A stretch of 8,364 nucleotides of DNA, taken from NCBI GenBank assembly GCA_023277325.1, contig JALRIQ010000350.1:1-8364 (forward strand), written 5' to 3'. Positions 1 to 6,265 of the stretch are shown here, piece after piece (position 1 is the first letter of the stretch; each line of letters starts with the position of its first letter). The stretch comes from Bacteroidia bacterium. GTDB taxonomy: Bacteria > Bacteroidota > Bacteroidia > UBA8524. The notes beneath the pieces are model-generated. The model had not been told where the DNA came from. It worked only from the letters and a program-made list of their open reading frames with translations, and did no database searches. The translations under genes were made by a program, and so were the position numbers.

Positions 1-214
1 GCCAGCGGAACCGCACCAACTTATGATTTACCGAACGCACTAGCTCTGCGTCTAGCTCGGAACCATCCCATTGAAAAACAGAATTTCCAGAATGCACATT
101 TACATCATCACAAAACCATTCAGATAAGCCTGATGGAGTGCTGAGGTAATTAAAAAGGATATTGGGAGAAGATTTAACTTCTAACTCTAGGGTGAACTTT
201 ACTCTCTTGGACAT
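1..214 (-). CDS. START-like (SRPBCC/AHSA1-type) domain protein, 3' part cut off by the window edge
   Basis: Reading leftwards from the ATG at 212-214, 71 codons stay open to the window edge. The protein starts MSKRVKFTLELEV, followed by a segment with SSPNILFNYLSTPSGLSEWF (residues 15-34), then DDVNV and a QWDGSE stretch near residues 49-53. This fits the N-terminal half of the small START-like domain proteins widespread in Bacteroidota: a first beta strand, a helix with the 'STPSGLSEWFADDV' type signature, then strands. Such proteins are usually about 125-130 residues, so a little over half is present. The fold has a hydrophobic cavity; the ligand and cellular role of this subfamily are not known to me, so no function is assigned. 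No signal peptide or membrane segment is visible, so it is probably cytoplasmic. It is divergent from the PAP2 gene and has its own candidate promoter. The family call rests on recalled sequence similarity. Confidence 0.8.
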   Translation of the reverse strand, partial: MSKRVKFTLELEVKSSPNILFNYLSTPSGLSEWFCDDVNVHSGNSVFQWDGSELDAELVRSVNHKLVRFRW

Positions 215-305
215 CGTACTTGATTAAGCCCTTAAATATTAGCATCCACGGTACAAAAATCCTTGGCAAAGAGCGATTGTTGACCAGAACAGGGATACCT
301 TCTGA

Positions 306-323
306 GCAAATATATATTTTTGC
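306..323. repeat. 18-base near-palindrome directly before the PAP2 start codon
   Basis: GCAAATATATATTTTTGC pairs with its own reverse complement at 8 of 9 positions (mismatch at 311/318). It contains a TAnnTTTG-like -7 element on each strand: TATATTTG on the minus strand (307-314) and TATTTTTG on the plus strand (315-322). It ends one base before the PAP2 ATG at 324. It could be an operator for the divergent pair, or simply the overlap of AT-rich promoter elements. The rest of the intergenic stretch 215-305 shows no further strong element. Confidence 0.4.
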
Positions 324-336
324 ATGAAATATCAAA
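307..336 (-). promoter_or_regulatory. Candidate Bacteroidota-type promoter for the START-like gene
   Basis: On the minus strand, TTTG (complement of 333-336) is followed after 18 bases by TATATTTG (complement of 307-314). This matches the Bacteroidota vegetative consensus (TTTG, about 19 bases, TAnnTTTG) with a perfect -7 element. Transcription would start near 300-303, giving a leader of roughly 85-90 bases before the START-like ATG at 214. The -33 element lies inside the first codons of the divergent PAP2 gene. The sequence match is direct; activity is inferred. Confidence 0.5.
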
Positions 337-989
337 CATTTGTGATAAAAGCAATCCTTCGTCAAAATCTGTGGTTTGTACTTCCCTACTTGCTCCTCCT
401 TCTGGGGAGCAGCATCTATCTTTCGATGAATGGGAAAGGAGCCATGGTGCTATTGCTCGACACCCATGCCCAAAAAACCCTGGATTGGTTCTTTGTATTT
501 TATACCCACCTCGGCGACGGTTTATTTGCGCTTTTCACGGTATTGCTTTTTCTATTCATCAATAAAAAACAAGCATTAACACTGGCTATTGGATTAATCC
601 TTAGCGGACTCATTGCCCAATTACTCAAACATACCATTGGTATTGAACATCATCGCCCTTCCCTCTTTTTCGAAGGCATTCATTCTTTTCGCGATATTGA
701 ATATTTAGTCCGCCACCTGCATCATTCCATGCCATCCGGACATACTGCATCGGCTTTCTGTTTGTTTTTTACGCTTGCTTTGATGAGCGAAAAGAAAACC
801 TATGGCTACCTCTTTTTTTGCATGGCCTTGTTGGTTGGGATATCAAGGATGTACCTTGCCCAACACTTTTTGGAAGATGTCGTAGCAGGAAGCTTCCTTG
901 GAACTATGGTAGCCTTGTTCGTTTATACCATGGCCAATAAATGGTTTTCAAATGCCAAGTGGAATAAACCTCTAATCCCGGTTCAATGA
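324..989 (+). CDS. PAP2-superfamily membrane phosphatase
   Basis: A 221-residue integral membrane protein with about six hydrophobic segments (roughly 14-33, 55-79, 84-101, 142-154, 160-174, 186-204). The three acid-phosphatase signatures are present: K102...R111-P112 (motif 1), PSGH at 137-140 with H140 as the usual acid/base residue (motif 2), and S174-R175, H181 and D185 in the exact SRx5Hx3D spacing (motif 3, H181 the nucleophile). Motif 1 has eight rather than the canonical six residues between K and RP. Members remove phosphate from lipids such as undecaprenyl diphosphate, phosphatidylglycerol phosphate or lipid A; the substrate here cannot be read from sequence. The active site should face the periplasm. 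The ATG at 324 keeps the first membrane helix. The stop overlaps the start of the glycosyltransferase gene by 4 bases (ATGA), so the two are probably co-translated and may act on the same envelope lipid. Confidence 0.88.
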   Translation: MKYQTFVIKAILRQNLWFVLPYLLLLLGSSIYLSMNGKGAMVLLLDTHAQKTLDWFFVFYTHLGDGLFALFTVLLFLFINKKQALTLAIGLILSGLIAQLLKHTIGIEHHRPSLFFEGIHSFRDIEYLVRHLHHSMPSGHTASAFCLFFTLALMSEKKTYGYLFFCMALLVGISRMYLAQHFLEDVVAGSFLGTMVALFVYTMANKWFSNAKWNKPLIPVQ

Positions 990-2689
990 GTCAGAATTTA
1001 CGTGCAAGTTTATTGATCAGCGGATTGGCCCTATTGATTTATCTCCCTTTTTTGGGAGCTGTTCACCTCTTCGATTGGGATGAAATCAACTTCGCTGAAT
1101 CGGCACGTGAAATGCTGCTGACGCAAGAATATTTTCAAGTTCAAATCAATTATATGCCCTTTTGGGAGAAGCCGCCCCTCTTTATATGGATGCAGGCTTT
1201 TTCTATGAAGATTTTTGGCCTCAATGAGTTTGCGGCGCGCTTCCCCAATGTAATTTGTGGGGTGTTGACCTTACTACTCATCTACCACCTGGGTTCAAAC
1301 CATTTCAATGAGCGCACAGGTTGGTATTGGGTTTTGGCCTATGCGGGCTCGATGACTCCACAGCTTTATTTTAAAACCGGCATCATCGACCCCTTCTTTA
1401 ACCTGTTTATATTCCTGAGCATTGTGATGATTGCGCAGGCGGCCATGCTGGATAAGAAGAAGCGCAAGGGCATTTATTTCCTCGGTGGATTATTCCTCGG
1501 ACTAGCGCTGCTCACCAAAGGGCCCGTTTCTGTTATTGTTGTTGCCCTGTGTATCGCGGTGGTTTTGCTACTACGCTCCTTCCGCTTTTATTTCGATTTG
1601 TTGGATGTACTACTCTTTAGTCTGAGCACCTTGATGGTTTCCTTTGCCTGGTACGGCGTCGAGTTTCTGCGCCACGGCATGTGGTTTTTTCAGGAGTTTA
1701 TCCGCTACCAGCAAGAGCTCGCTTCGCAGTCGGTAGCCAGTCATGGACAACCCTGGTATTACCATCCCGTAGTTCTGCTTATCGGCGCATTTCCGGCTTC
1801 TGTCATTGCCTTACGTGCCTTTGGTGAAAACCTCACCTGGAATGAGGACCAAAAGAATTTCCGCAATTGGATGGCGGTTTTGTTTTGGGTGGTATTGATT
1901 CTCTTCTCCATGGTGAAGACCAAAATCATTCATTACTCTTCACTCTGTTATTTGCCGCTTACCTTTTTAGCCGCTTTGGTGATGGAAAGCTGTCATGTGC
2001 AACGCATCCAATACCGAAGAAGCAATGCGGTGATCGCGGCCTTAATCGGATTTACCGTGGCCATTACCTTCTTTGCTATCCCTCTATTATTGGGCACTTC
2101 CCTCAAAACGGATTTTATCGCCAGCTTGCGCGACCCTTTCGCTGCGGCTAACCTGAAACAAGACGTATCCTGGCCTTGGTATACTTTCCTCGCTGGCATT
2201 TTCATGTTCATCAGCACCCTACTGGCTGCACGTTGGTTATGGAACAGGGAACTAAAAAAAGCCTTTCCTATGCTCTTTGGAGGCACGCTTATCGCCTTGC
2301 AGCTATTTTTGCTACTGGGAGTGCCACGCCTCGAAAAATACACGCAAGGGCCCGCTATTGAGTTTTTGGAGCAGGTTCAGTCGGAGAATGCCTATGTTGA
2401 AACCCTCGGCTATAAAAGCTATGCGCAATACTTTTATGGAAAGATGATGCCTGTGGAAGACACGACGTCCCTGCGCATCTACTGCGACACCACTTTATAC
2501 CGTTATGAAGGACAGGCTTCCCGAGACATTCCTAACCAGCAATTCAAAGGGTGGTTAATGCATGGAAAAATAGACCGTCCGGCTTATTTCATTTCAAAAA
2601 TTCAGAGCCGAGAAGTTTTCGAGCCACAAGAGACTTTGGAAGTAATTGGTGAAAAAGGAGGGTTCGTCTTTTATAAACGCGTGAACTAA
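986..2689 (+). CDS. ArnT/PMT-like GT-C glycosyltransferase (GT83-type), inner membrane
   Basis: A 567-residue polytopic membrane protein with a hydrophobic N-terminal two-thirds and a soluble, probably periplasmic tail from about residue 450. Features of the ArnT family are visible: an early periplasmic-loop acidic motif FDWDEINFAESAREM (29-43, with D32 and E33), FWEKPPLFIW (59-68, with E61 and K62), an aspartate in TGIIDPFFN (D135), LLTKGPV (K178) and TKIIHY (312-317). Length is close to ArnT (about 550). Family members transfer a sugar from a polyprenyl-phosphate donor to lipid A or other envelope acceptors on the periplasmic side. The specific sugar (aminoarabinose, galactosamine or mannose type) cannot be told, so arnT is not assigned. 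It starts within the PAP2 stop codon (ATGA) and has no Shine-Dalgarno sequence. Its stop codon overlaps the convergent M23 peptidase gene by 4 bases, so the two mRNAs are complementary at their ends. Confidence 0.85.
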   Translation: MSQNLRASLLISGLALLIYLPFLGAVHLFDWDEINFAESAREMLLTQEYFQVQINYMPFWEKPPLFIWMQAFSMKIFGLNEFAARFPNVICGVLTLLLIYHLGSNHFNERTGWYWVLAYAGSMTPQLYFKTGIIDPFFNLFIFLSIVMIAQAAMLDKKKRKGIYFLGGLFLGLALLTKGPVSVIVVALCIAVVLLLRSFRFYFDLLDVLLFSLSTLMVSFAWYGVEFLRHGMWFFQEFIRYQQELASQSVASHGQPWYYHPVVLLIGAFPASVIALRAFGENLTWNEDQKNFRNWMAVLFWVVLILFSMVKTKIIHYSSLCYLPLTFLAALVMESCHVQRIQYRRSNAVIAALIGFTVAITFFAIPLLLGTSLKTDFIASLRDPFAAANLKQDVSWPWYTFLAGIFMFISTLLAARWLWNRELKKAFPMLFGGTLIALQLFLLLGVPRLEKYTQGPAIEFLEQVQSENAYVETLGYKSYAQYFYGKMMPVEDTTSLRIYCDTTLYRYEGQASRDIPNQQFKGWLMHGKIDRPAYFISKIQSREVFEPQETLEVIGEKGGFVFYKRVN

Positions 2690-3621
2690 CGCACCCGAAT
2701 GGTTTTCCCTGCGCGGATTGTTGTGCCGCGCATTCCATTTAAACGCTGAATAGCACGAACACTGGTACCGTATCTTCGAGCGATATGGCCTAAGGTTTCC
2801 CCTGATTTCACCTTGTGGTATTTCGCCGCATTGATACGTTTTACCTCTTTGATGTGATCAAATAAGTTCATGTCGACATACACCGAATCCGACTTAAGGG
2901 TATTGGTAGAGAAATCAATAATCTTCTCCGCATTGAAGGCCACTCCCTTATACCGTATCTCAAAATGCAAATGGGGTCCGGTTGATCGGCCCGTGCTGCC
3001 ACCAAGACCAATAGGCTCACCAGCGCGAATACTCATGCCGGGAACGACCAACAATTTGCTAAAATGCGCATAGATGGTTTCCAATCCGTTATAGTGACGA
3101 ACCACCACCACATAGCCATAGGATTTACTGTACTGTGCGATACGCACCACCCCATCAAAAATGGAATAAACCGGGTCGCCAGTAGTAAGCTTGAGATCAG
3201 TACCATAATGGAATTTATACCTTCTTCCCCAGCGTCGGATACCAAAATCACTGGTAATGCTACCTGCCGTAGGTGGATGGAAAAAACAATCCTCTCCATC
3301 TGTTAAGATCAATAAAGTGCTATCGGCAATCGAATCAATCTTTTGCTCATAGGGATGAATTTTCTTCATGTCCCATTTGTCGTAAGATTCCATAGCCGGC
3401 ACATTGGCGGTATCAAAATAATACCCTACTTCATGCAAGAAATCTTCCAGGTAATTATCCGCTAGTATGTCTTCCGTGTCTGCCGTATCCACCACCAACG
3501 AATCATTCATTTCGGTTTCATCCTCTTCGTACTCATCGTCGGTAACTTCTTGAGCGAAGGACCACTGACAAAGGAATAAAGCAAAGGAAAGGATGAGTAT
3601 TTTCTTCAATGTGGTATTCAA
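2686..3621 (-). CDS. Secreted M23 (LytM-type) metallopeptidase with C-terminal LysM domain
   Basis: A 311-residue predicted peptidoglycan endopeptidase. A signal peptide covers residues 1-23 (KK, hydrophobic stretch, likely cut SFA|Q); no lipobox is seen. Residues 25-64 are very acidic (18 D/E, no K/R). The M23 domain spans about 119-237 with the full zinc/catalytic set: H138 and D142 (HYGTD), H186 (YAHFSK), and H217 and H219 (HLHFE). It is therefore expected to be active, cutting peptide cross-links in the periplasm. A LysM domain (about 268-310) should bind the glycan strands. It is last in the ftsX-ribF operon. There is no ATG near the signal peptide: the likely start is TTG at 3619-3621, touching the ribF TAA with no gap and in the same frame. 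A second TTG is at codon 5, and the first in-frame ATG (codon 38) would lose the signal peptide. Domain calls are firm; the start is less certain. Confidence 0.88.
   Translation of the reverse strand: MNTTLKKILILSFALFLCQWSFAQEVTDDEYEEDETEMNDSLVVDTADTEDILADNYLEDFLHEVGYYFDTANVPAMESYDKWDMKKIHPYEQKIDSIADSTLLILTDGEDCFFHPPTAGSITSDFGIRRWGRRYKFHYGTDLKLTTGDPVYSIFDGVVRIAQYSKSYGYVVVVRHYNGLETIYAHFSKLLVVPGMSIRAGEPIGLGGSTGRSTGPHLHFEIRYKGVAFNAEKIIDFSTNTLKSDSVYVDMNLFDHIKEVKRINAAKYHKVKSGETLGHIARRYGTSVRAIQRLNGMRGTTIRAGKTIRVR
2710..2732 (+). terminator. Candidate hairpin terminator for the PAP2-glycosyltransferase transcript
   Basis: A perfect 7-bp GC-rich stem, TGCGCGG (2710-2716) and CCGCGCA (2726-2732), with a 9-base loop, lies 20 bases after the glycosyltransferase stop. 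On the plus strand it is followed by the modest T-containing tail TTCCATTT, and on the minus strand by no T-run. It sits inside the LysM codons of the opposing gene (encoding MRGTTIRA), so coding constraint alone could explain it. It is the only plausible terminator seen in the convergent junction. Confidence 0.3.
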
Positions 3622-4560
3622 TTAATTCGTTGGATTTGCGAGTAGCCGAAGCGCCTCTTTTTTGTCATTTTCGAGTTGAGCACGTAATGCCTCCACCGAC
3701 TCAAAGCGCATTTCATCGCGCAGTCGGAAGTGGAATACTACCTCAATTTCCTCGCCATAAATGTTCTCCGAGAAAGAAAAAATATGGGCTTCAAAAGCAT
3801 GGGCTCTTTCCTGAAAAGTAGGTTGGGATCCGATATTCACCATGCCTTGGTAACGCTGTCCTTTCACCAATACCTCAACAGCATAAACGCCGTCGCCAGG
3901 AATTAATTTATAGGCGGCATCCACATGGATATTGGCCGTAGGGAAACCGATGCCTGCTCCCTTTTTATGACCATGCACCACTTTACCTTGAGCGCGGTAA
4001 GAGTATCCAAGGAATGTATTTGCAGTGGCCAAATCTCCAGCCATCAATGCCTGCCGAATCTTGGTAGAACTGATGGTAACCGCCTCTATATCTTCCGCAG
4101 AAATTTCTTCCACGCGGAAATTATACACATTCGCCAGTTGACTCAGCTCCTGGAAAGAACCTTCGCGGTTTTTACCAAAGCGATGATCATAGCCCACCAC
4201 CATCATCTTGGTGCCAATTCCATCCAATAAGATGGTTTGAACAAACTCCTCGGCAGTGAGTCGGCTGAATGTTTTGGTAAAAGGAAGGATAAGCAAATGG
4301 TCAATACCCAGCTGTTCGAGGTGGGCAATTTTTTCTTCGATGGTTTCGAGTAGCTTTAAGCCGTTATCGTCGGGTTGAAGCACTAGACGTGGATGCGGAA
4401 AAAAGGTAAGCAATACCGTTTCTCCCCCTTCCATGGCTGCCAAATTTTTAAGCTGACGAAGAATCTTTTGATGCCCAAGATGCACCCCGTCAAAGGTTCC
4501 CTGAGTAACAATGGCGCTTTCTAGTGGAGTAAATTCTTCGAGGCTACGGTAAACTTTCAT
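3622..4560 (-). CDS. ribF: Bifunctional riboflavin kinase / FAD synthetase RibF
   Basis: A 312-residue cytoplasmic enzyme that phosphorylates riboflavin to FMN and adenylylates FMN to FAD. The N-terminal nucleotidyltransferase part shows GTFDGVHLGHQ (21-31), FFPHPR (53-58), GYDHRFGKNREG (123-134) and ISSTKIRQAL (163-172). The C-terminal flavokinase part shows GIGFPTANI (203-211), DGVYAVEV (223-230) and MVNIGSQPTF (240-249), with E257 (in FEAHIF) in the region of the usual catalytic glutamate. Length and order of domains are standard for bacterial RibF. The ATG at 4558-4560 overlaps the truB stop by 4 bases (ATGA). Its own TAA (3622-3624) directly abuts the start of the M23 peptidase gene in the same frame. 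Grouping with truB is common in bacteria. No riboflavin riboswitch is seen, and expression should follow the operon. Confidence 0.96.
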   Translation of the reverse strand: MKVYRSLEEFTPLESAIVTQGTFDGVHLGHQKILRQLKNLAAMEGGETVLLTFFPHPRLVLQPDDNGLKLLETIEEKIAHLEQLGIDHLLILPFTKTFSRLTAEEFVQTILLDGIGTKMMVVGYDHRFGKNREGSFQELSQLANVYNFRVEEISAEDIEAVTISSTKIRQALMAGDLATANTFLGYSYRAQGKVVHGHKKGAGIGFPTANIHVDAAYKLIPGDGVYAVEVLVKGQRYQGMVNIGSQPTFQERAHAFEAHIFSFSENIYGEEIEVVFHFRLRDEMRFESVEALRAQLENDKKEALRLLANPTN

Positions 4561-5243
4561 GCATCTGCTCTTTGCGCACGGATGGCTTCTATCAGTTCAT
4601 TCAGGTTCCACGCATTATCAAGTCGGTGTTCGCCGATTCGGGTGCGTACCAGACGCGATAGATGCGCCCCATTATTCAAGGCTTTTCCAAGGTCGTGCGC
4701 CAGACTGCGAATATACGTTCCTTTGCTGCATACTACCCGAAAATCTACCTCGGGAAATTCGATTCGGGTGAATTCAAATACTTTCACCTCCACCTCGCGT
4801 GGCTCCATTTTTACCTCTTTGCCTTTACGGGCTAAACTGTATGCCCGCTGACCGTTAATTTTCACAGCAGAATAAGCAGGAGGAACTTGTTGGATGACTC
4901 CGGTAAACTGCTCTGCAGCTTCCTTTAAGTCCGCTTCATTCAGTCCATCAATAGGAAATTTTTCATGAATATCGGATTCTGCATCGTAGCTAAATGTGCT
5001 TGCACCAAAATGGATAGTCCCTTCGTATTCCTTCTCTTCGGCCATAAACGACTCGATGCGCTTCGTCCATTTACCCGTGCATAGAATAAGGAGTCCGGTA
5101 GCCATCGGGTCGAGGGTGCCAGCATGACCAACTTTTTTGATTCGGATGGCATTGCGCACTTTGGCCACTACATCGAAGGAAGTCCAATCTTTGGGCTTAT
5201 CAATCAAGAGCAACTCACCTTCGGAAAAATCCTGAAAACTCAT
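4557..5243 (-). CDS. truB: tRNA pseudouridine(55) synthase TruB
   Basis: A 228-residue enzyme that isomerises U55 in the T-loop of tRNAs to pseudouridine. Catalytic aspartate D45 lies in [15 protein letters not shown] (38-52). Other family marks are the N-terminal [16 protein letters not shown] (11-26), [10 protein letters not shown] (71-80), [19 protein letters not shown] (121-139) and [14 protein letters not shown] (173-186). It is shorter than E. coli TruB (about 314), lacking the C-terminal extension with the PUA domain, which is common among shorter bacterial TruBs. Its ATG (5241-5243) overlaps the uppP stop by 4 bases, and its stop overlaps the ribF start by 4 bases, so all three are likely translationally coupled. 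Confidence 0.96.
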   Translation of the reverse strand: MSFQDFSEGELLLIDKPKDWTSFDVVAKVRNAIRIKKVGHAGTLDPMATGLLILCTGKWTKRIESFMAEEKEYEGTIHFGASTFSYDAESDIHEKFPIDGLNEADLKEAAEQFTGVIQQVPPAYSAVKINGQRAYSLARKGKEVKMEPREVEVKVFEFTRIEFPEVDFRVVCSKGTYIRSLAHDLGKALNNGAHLSRLVRTRIGEHRLDNAWNLNELIEAIRAQRADA

Positions 5244-6022
5244 ACCATTTGTAAATCATAGCCCATGGCGATAAGAAGAAGAATCACTCCACCCAGAATA
5301 ATTCGGTACCAGCCAAAAATGCGGAAACCGTTTTGGGTAACATAGCCTATAAAGCCTTTGATGGCTAACAGTGCCACAACGAAGGCAACTGCATTTCCGA
5401 TGAGCATTGGGGATAGATGTTCTTCTTGAAAACCAAACTCCTTGTGGAATTTATACATCTTATACACCGTCGCAGCGAACATGGTCGGAACAGCTAAAAA
5501 GAAGGAGAACTCTGCTGCACTCTTTTTGTTCAATCCCTGCGTCATGCCTCCAATAATGGTGGCCGCAGAACGCGAAACGCCCGGAATCATGGCAATCACC
5601 TGAAAAAATCCAATGGCCAAAGATTGCTTGCGAGAAGGCTCTTGATCTGGAACTTCTTTGAAATACTTATCGATAAAAAGGAGAACAATACCGCCAAGCA
5701 CCAGAGATACTGCGACAGTTGTGGCACTTTCTAAAAGCGCATCGATATAATCATTCAAAAGCAAACCAAGCACGGCTGCAGGAATGAAAGCGATGATAAG
5801 CTTGAGGTAGAACTCCAGACTTTTAAGAAAGCGCTTGTAGTAGAGCACCACCACGGAAAGGATGGCACCAAACTGAATGGCAATGGTAAAAAGCTTAACA
5901 AAGCTATCGTTGGCAATTCCCATTACGCTCGAGGCAATAATCATATGTCCGGTAGAAGATACCGGAAGGAATTCAGTCAACCCCTCGATGATGGCGAGGA
6001 CAATGACTTCAATTAAACTCAT
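5240..6022 (-). CDS. uppP: Undecaprenyl-diphosphatase UppP (BacA family)
   Basis: A 260-residue polytopic inner-membrane enzyme that dephosphorylates undecaprenyl diphosphate, returning the lipid carrier to peptidoglycan and surface-glycan synthesis; overexpression in other species gives bacitracin resistance. The two BacA signatures are intact: [14 protein letters not shown] (13-26, with E13, E17, S23 and H26) and PGVSRSAAT (147-155, with R151 as the essential arginine). Hydrophobic segments lie throughout, as expected for 7-8 helices. It is unrelated in sequence to the PAP2 protein at the left of the window, which could be a second enzyme of similar activity. It starts 3 bases after the DUF3098 gene and overlaps truB by 4 bases. 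Confidence 0.96.
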   Translation of the reverse strand: MSLIEVIVLAIIEGLTEFLPVSSTGHMIIASSVMGIANDSFVKLFTIAIQFGAILSVVVLYYKRFLKSLEFYLKLIIAFIPAAVLGLLLNDYIDALLESATTVAVSLVLGGIVLLFIDKYFKEVPDQEPSRKQSLAIGFFQVIAMIPGVSRSAATIIGGMTQGLNKKSAAEFSFFLAVPTMFAATVYKMYKFHKEFGFQEEHLSPMLIGNAVAFVVALLAIKGFIGYVTQNGFRIFGWYRIILGGVILLLIAMGYDLQMV

Positions 6023-6025
6023 GGG

Positions 6026-6265
6026 TTATTTTTTCTTGAAGAAAATGGCGAATACACCTATAACAAAACCAATCAATACTGTGATTGGTGCTATGGTGAT
6101 TTTCGTTGTTGAGAAGATATCTTCAGAACCTGCCATCAAGCTAAATCCTACGACAATAAATACGACGCTGGCAATCATGAGCAGGTAATTCTCACGACCG
6201 AACAACATACTGCTTGCGCCCTTCTCTTCCTTTTTAATATTCGCTTGTGGATTATTTTTACTCAT
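6026..6265 (-). CDS. Small two-helix membrane protein, DUF3098 family
   Basis: A 79-residue protein with a polar, lysine-containing N-terminus (1-20), a FGRENYLLM motif (22-30) leading into a first membrane helix (about 28-45), a short loop with SEDIFSTTKITIAP (47-60), a second helix (about 59-75) and a KKK end. Length, motifs and position between ftsX and uppP match the DUF3098 proteins found in Bacteroidota. Function is unknown; constant neighbourhood with ftsX and uppP suggests a link to envelope growth or division (inference). The ATG at 6263-6265 shares one base with the ftsX stop (TGATG). Confidence 0.88.
   Translation of the reverse strand: MSKNNPQANIKKEEKGASSMLFGRENYLLMIASVVFIVVGFSLMAGSEDIFSTTKITIAPITVLIGFVIGVFAIFFKKK

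Noticed and set aside
224..235. TTAAG-CC-CTTAA inverted repeat in the START-like leader
   Set aside because: Five-base AT-rich arms with a 2-base centre are expected by chance and would not form a stable RNA hairpin.
315..322. TATTTTTG as the -7 element of a PAP2 promoter
   Set aside because: It would start transcription inside the PAP2 coding sequence and has no TTG-type element 17-23 bases upstream; kept only as part of the palindrome.
174..365. 63-residue open frame on the minus strand across the intergenic gap
   Set aside because: It overlaps the START-like gene and the PAP2 start in other frames, has no recognisable family, and the START-like frame in the same region is convincing.
1993..2343. 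116-residue minus-strand open frame inside the glycosyltransferase gene
   Set aside because: Lies wholly within a well-supported membrane protein gene; no domain or plausible start context; typical antisense shadow.
3562..3621. Lipoprotein signal on the M23 peptidase (cysteine 18)
   Set aside because: The residues before C18 (LFL) do not fit a lipobox, and a signal peptidase I site at SFA|Q fits better.
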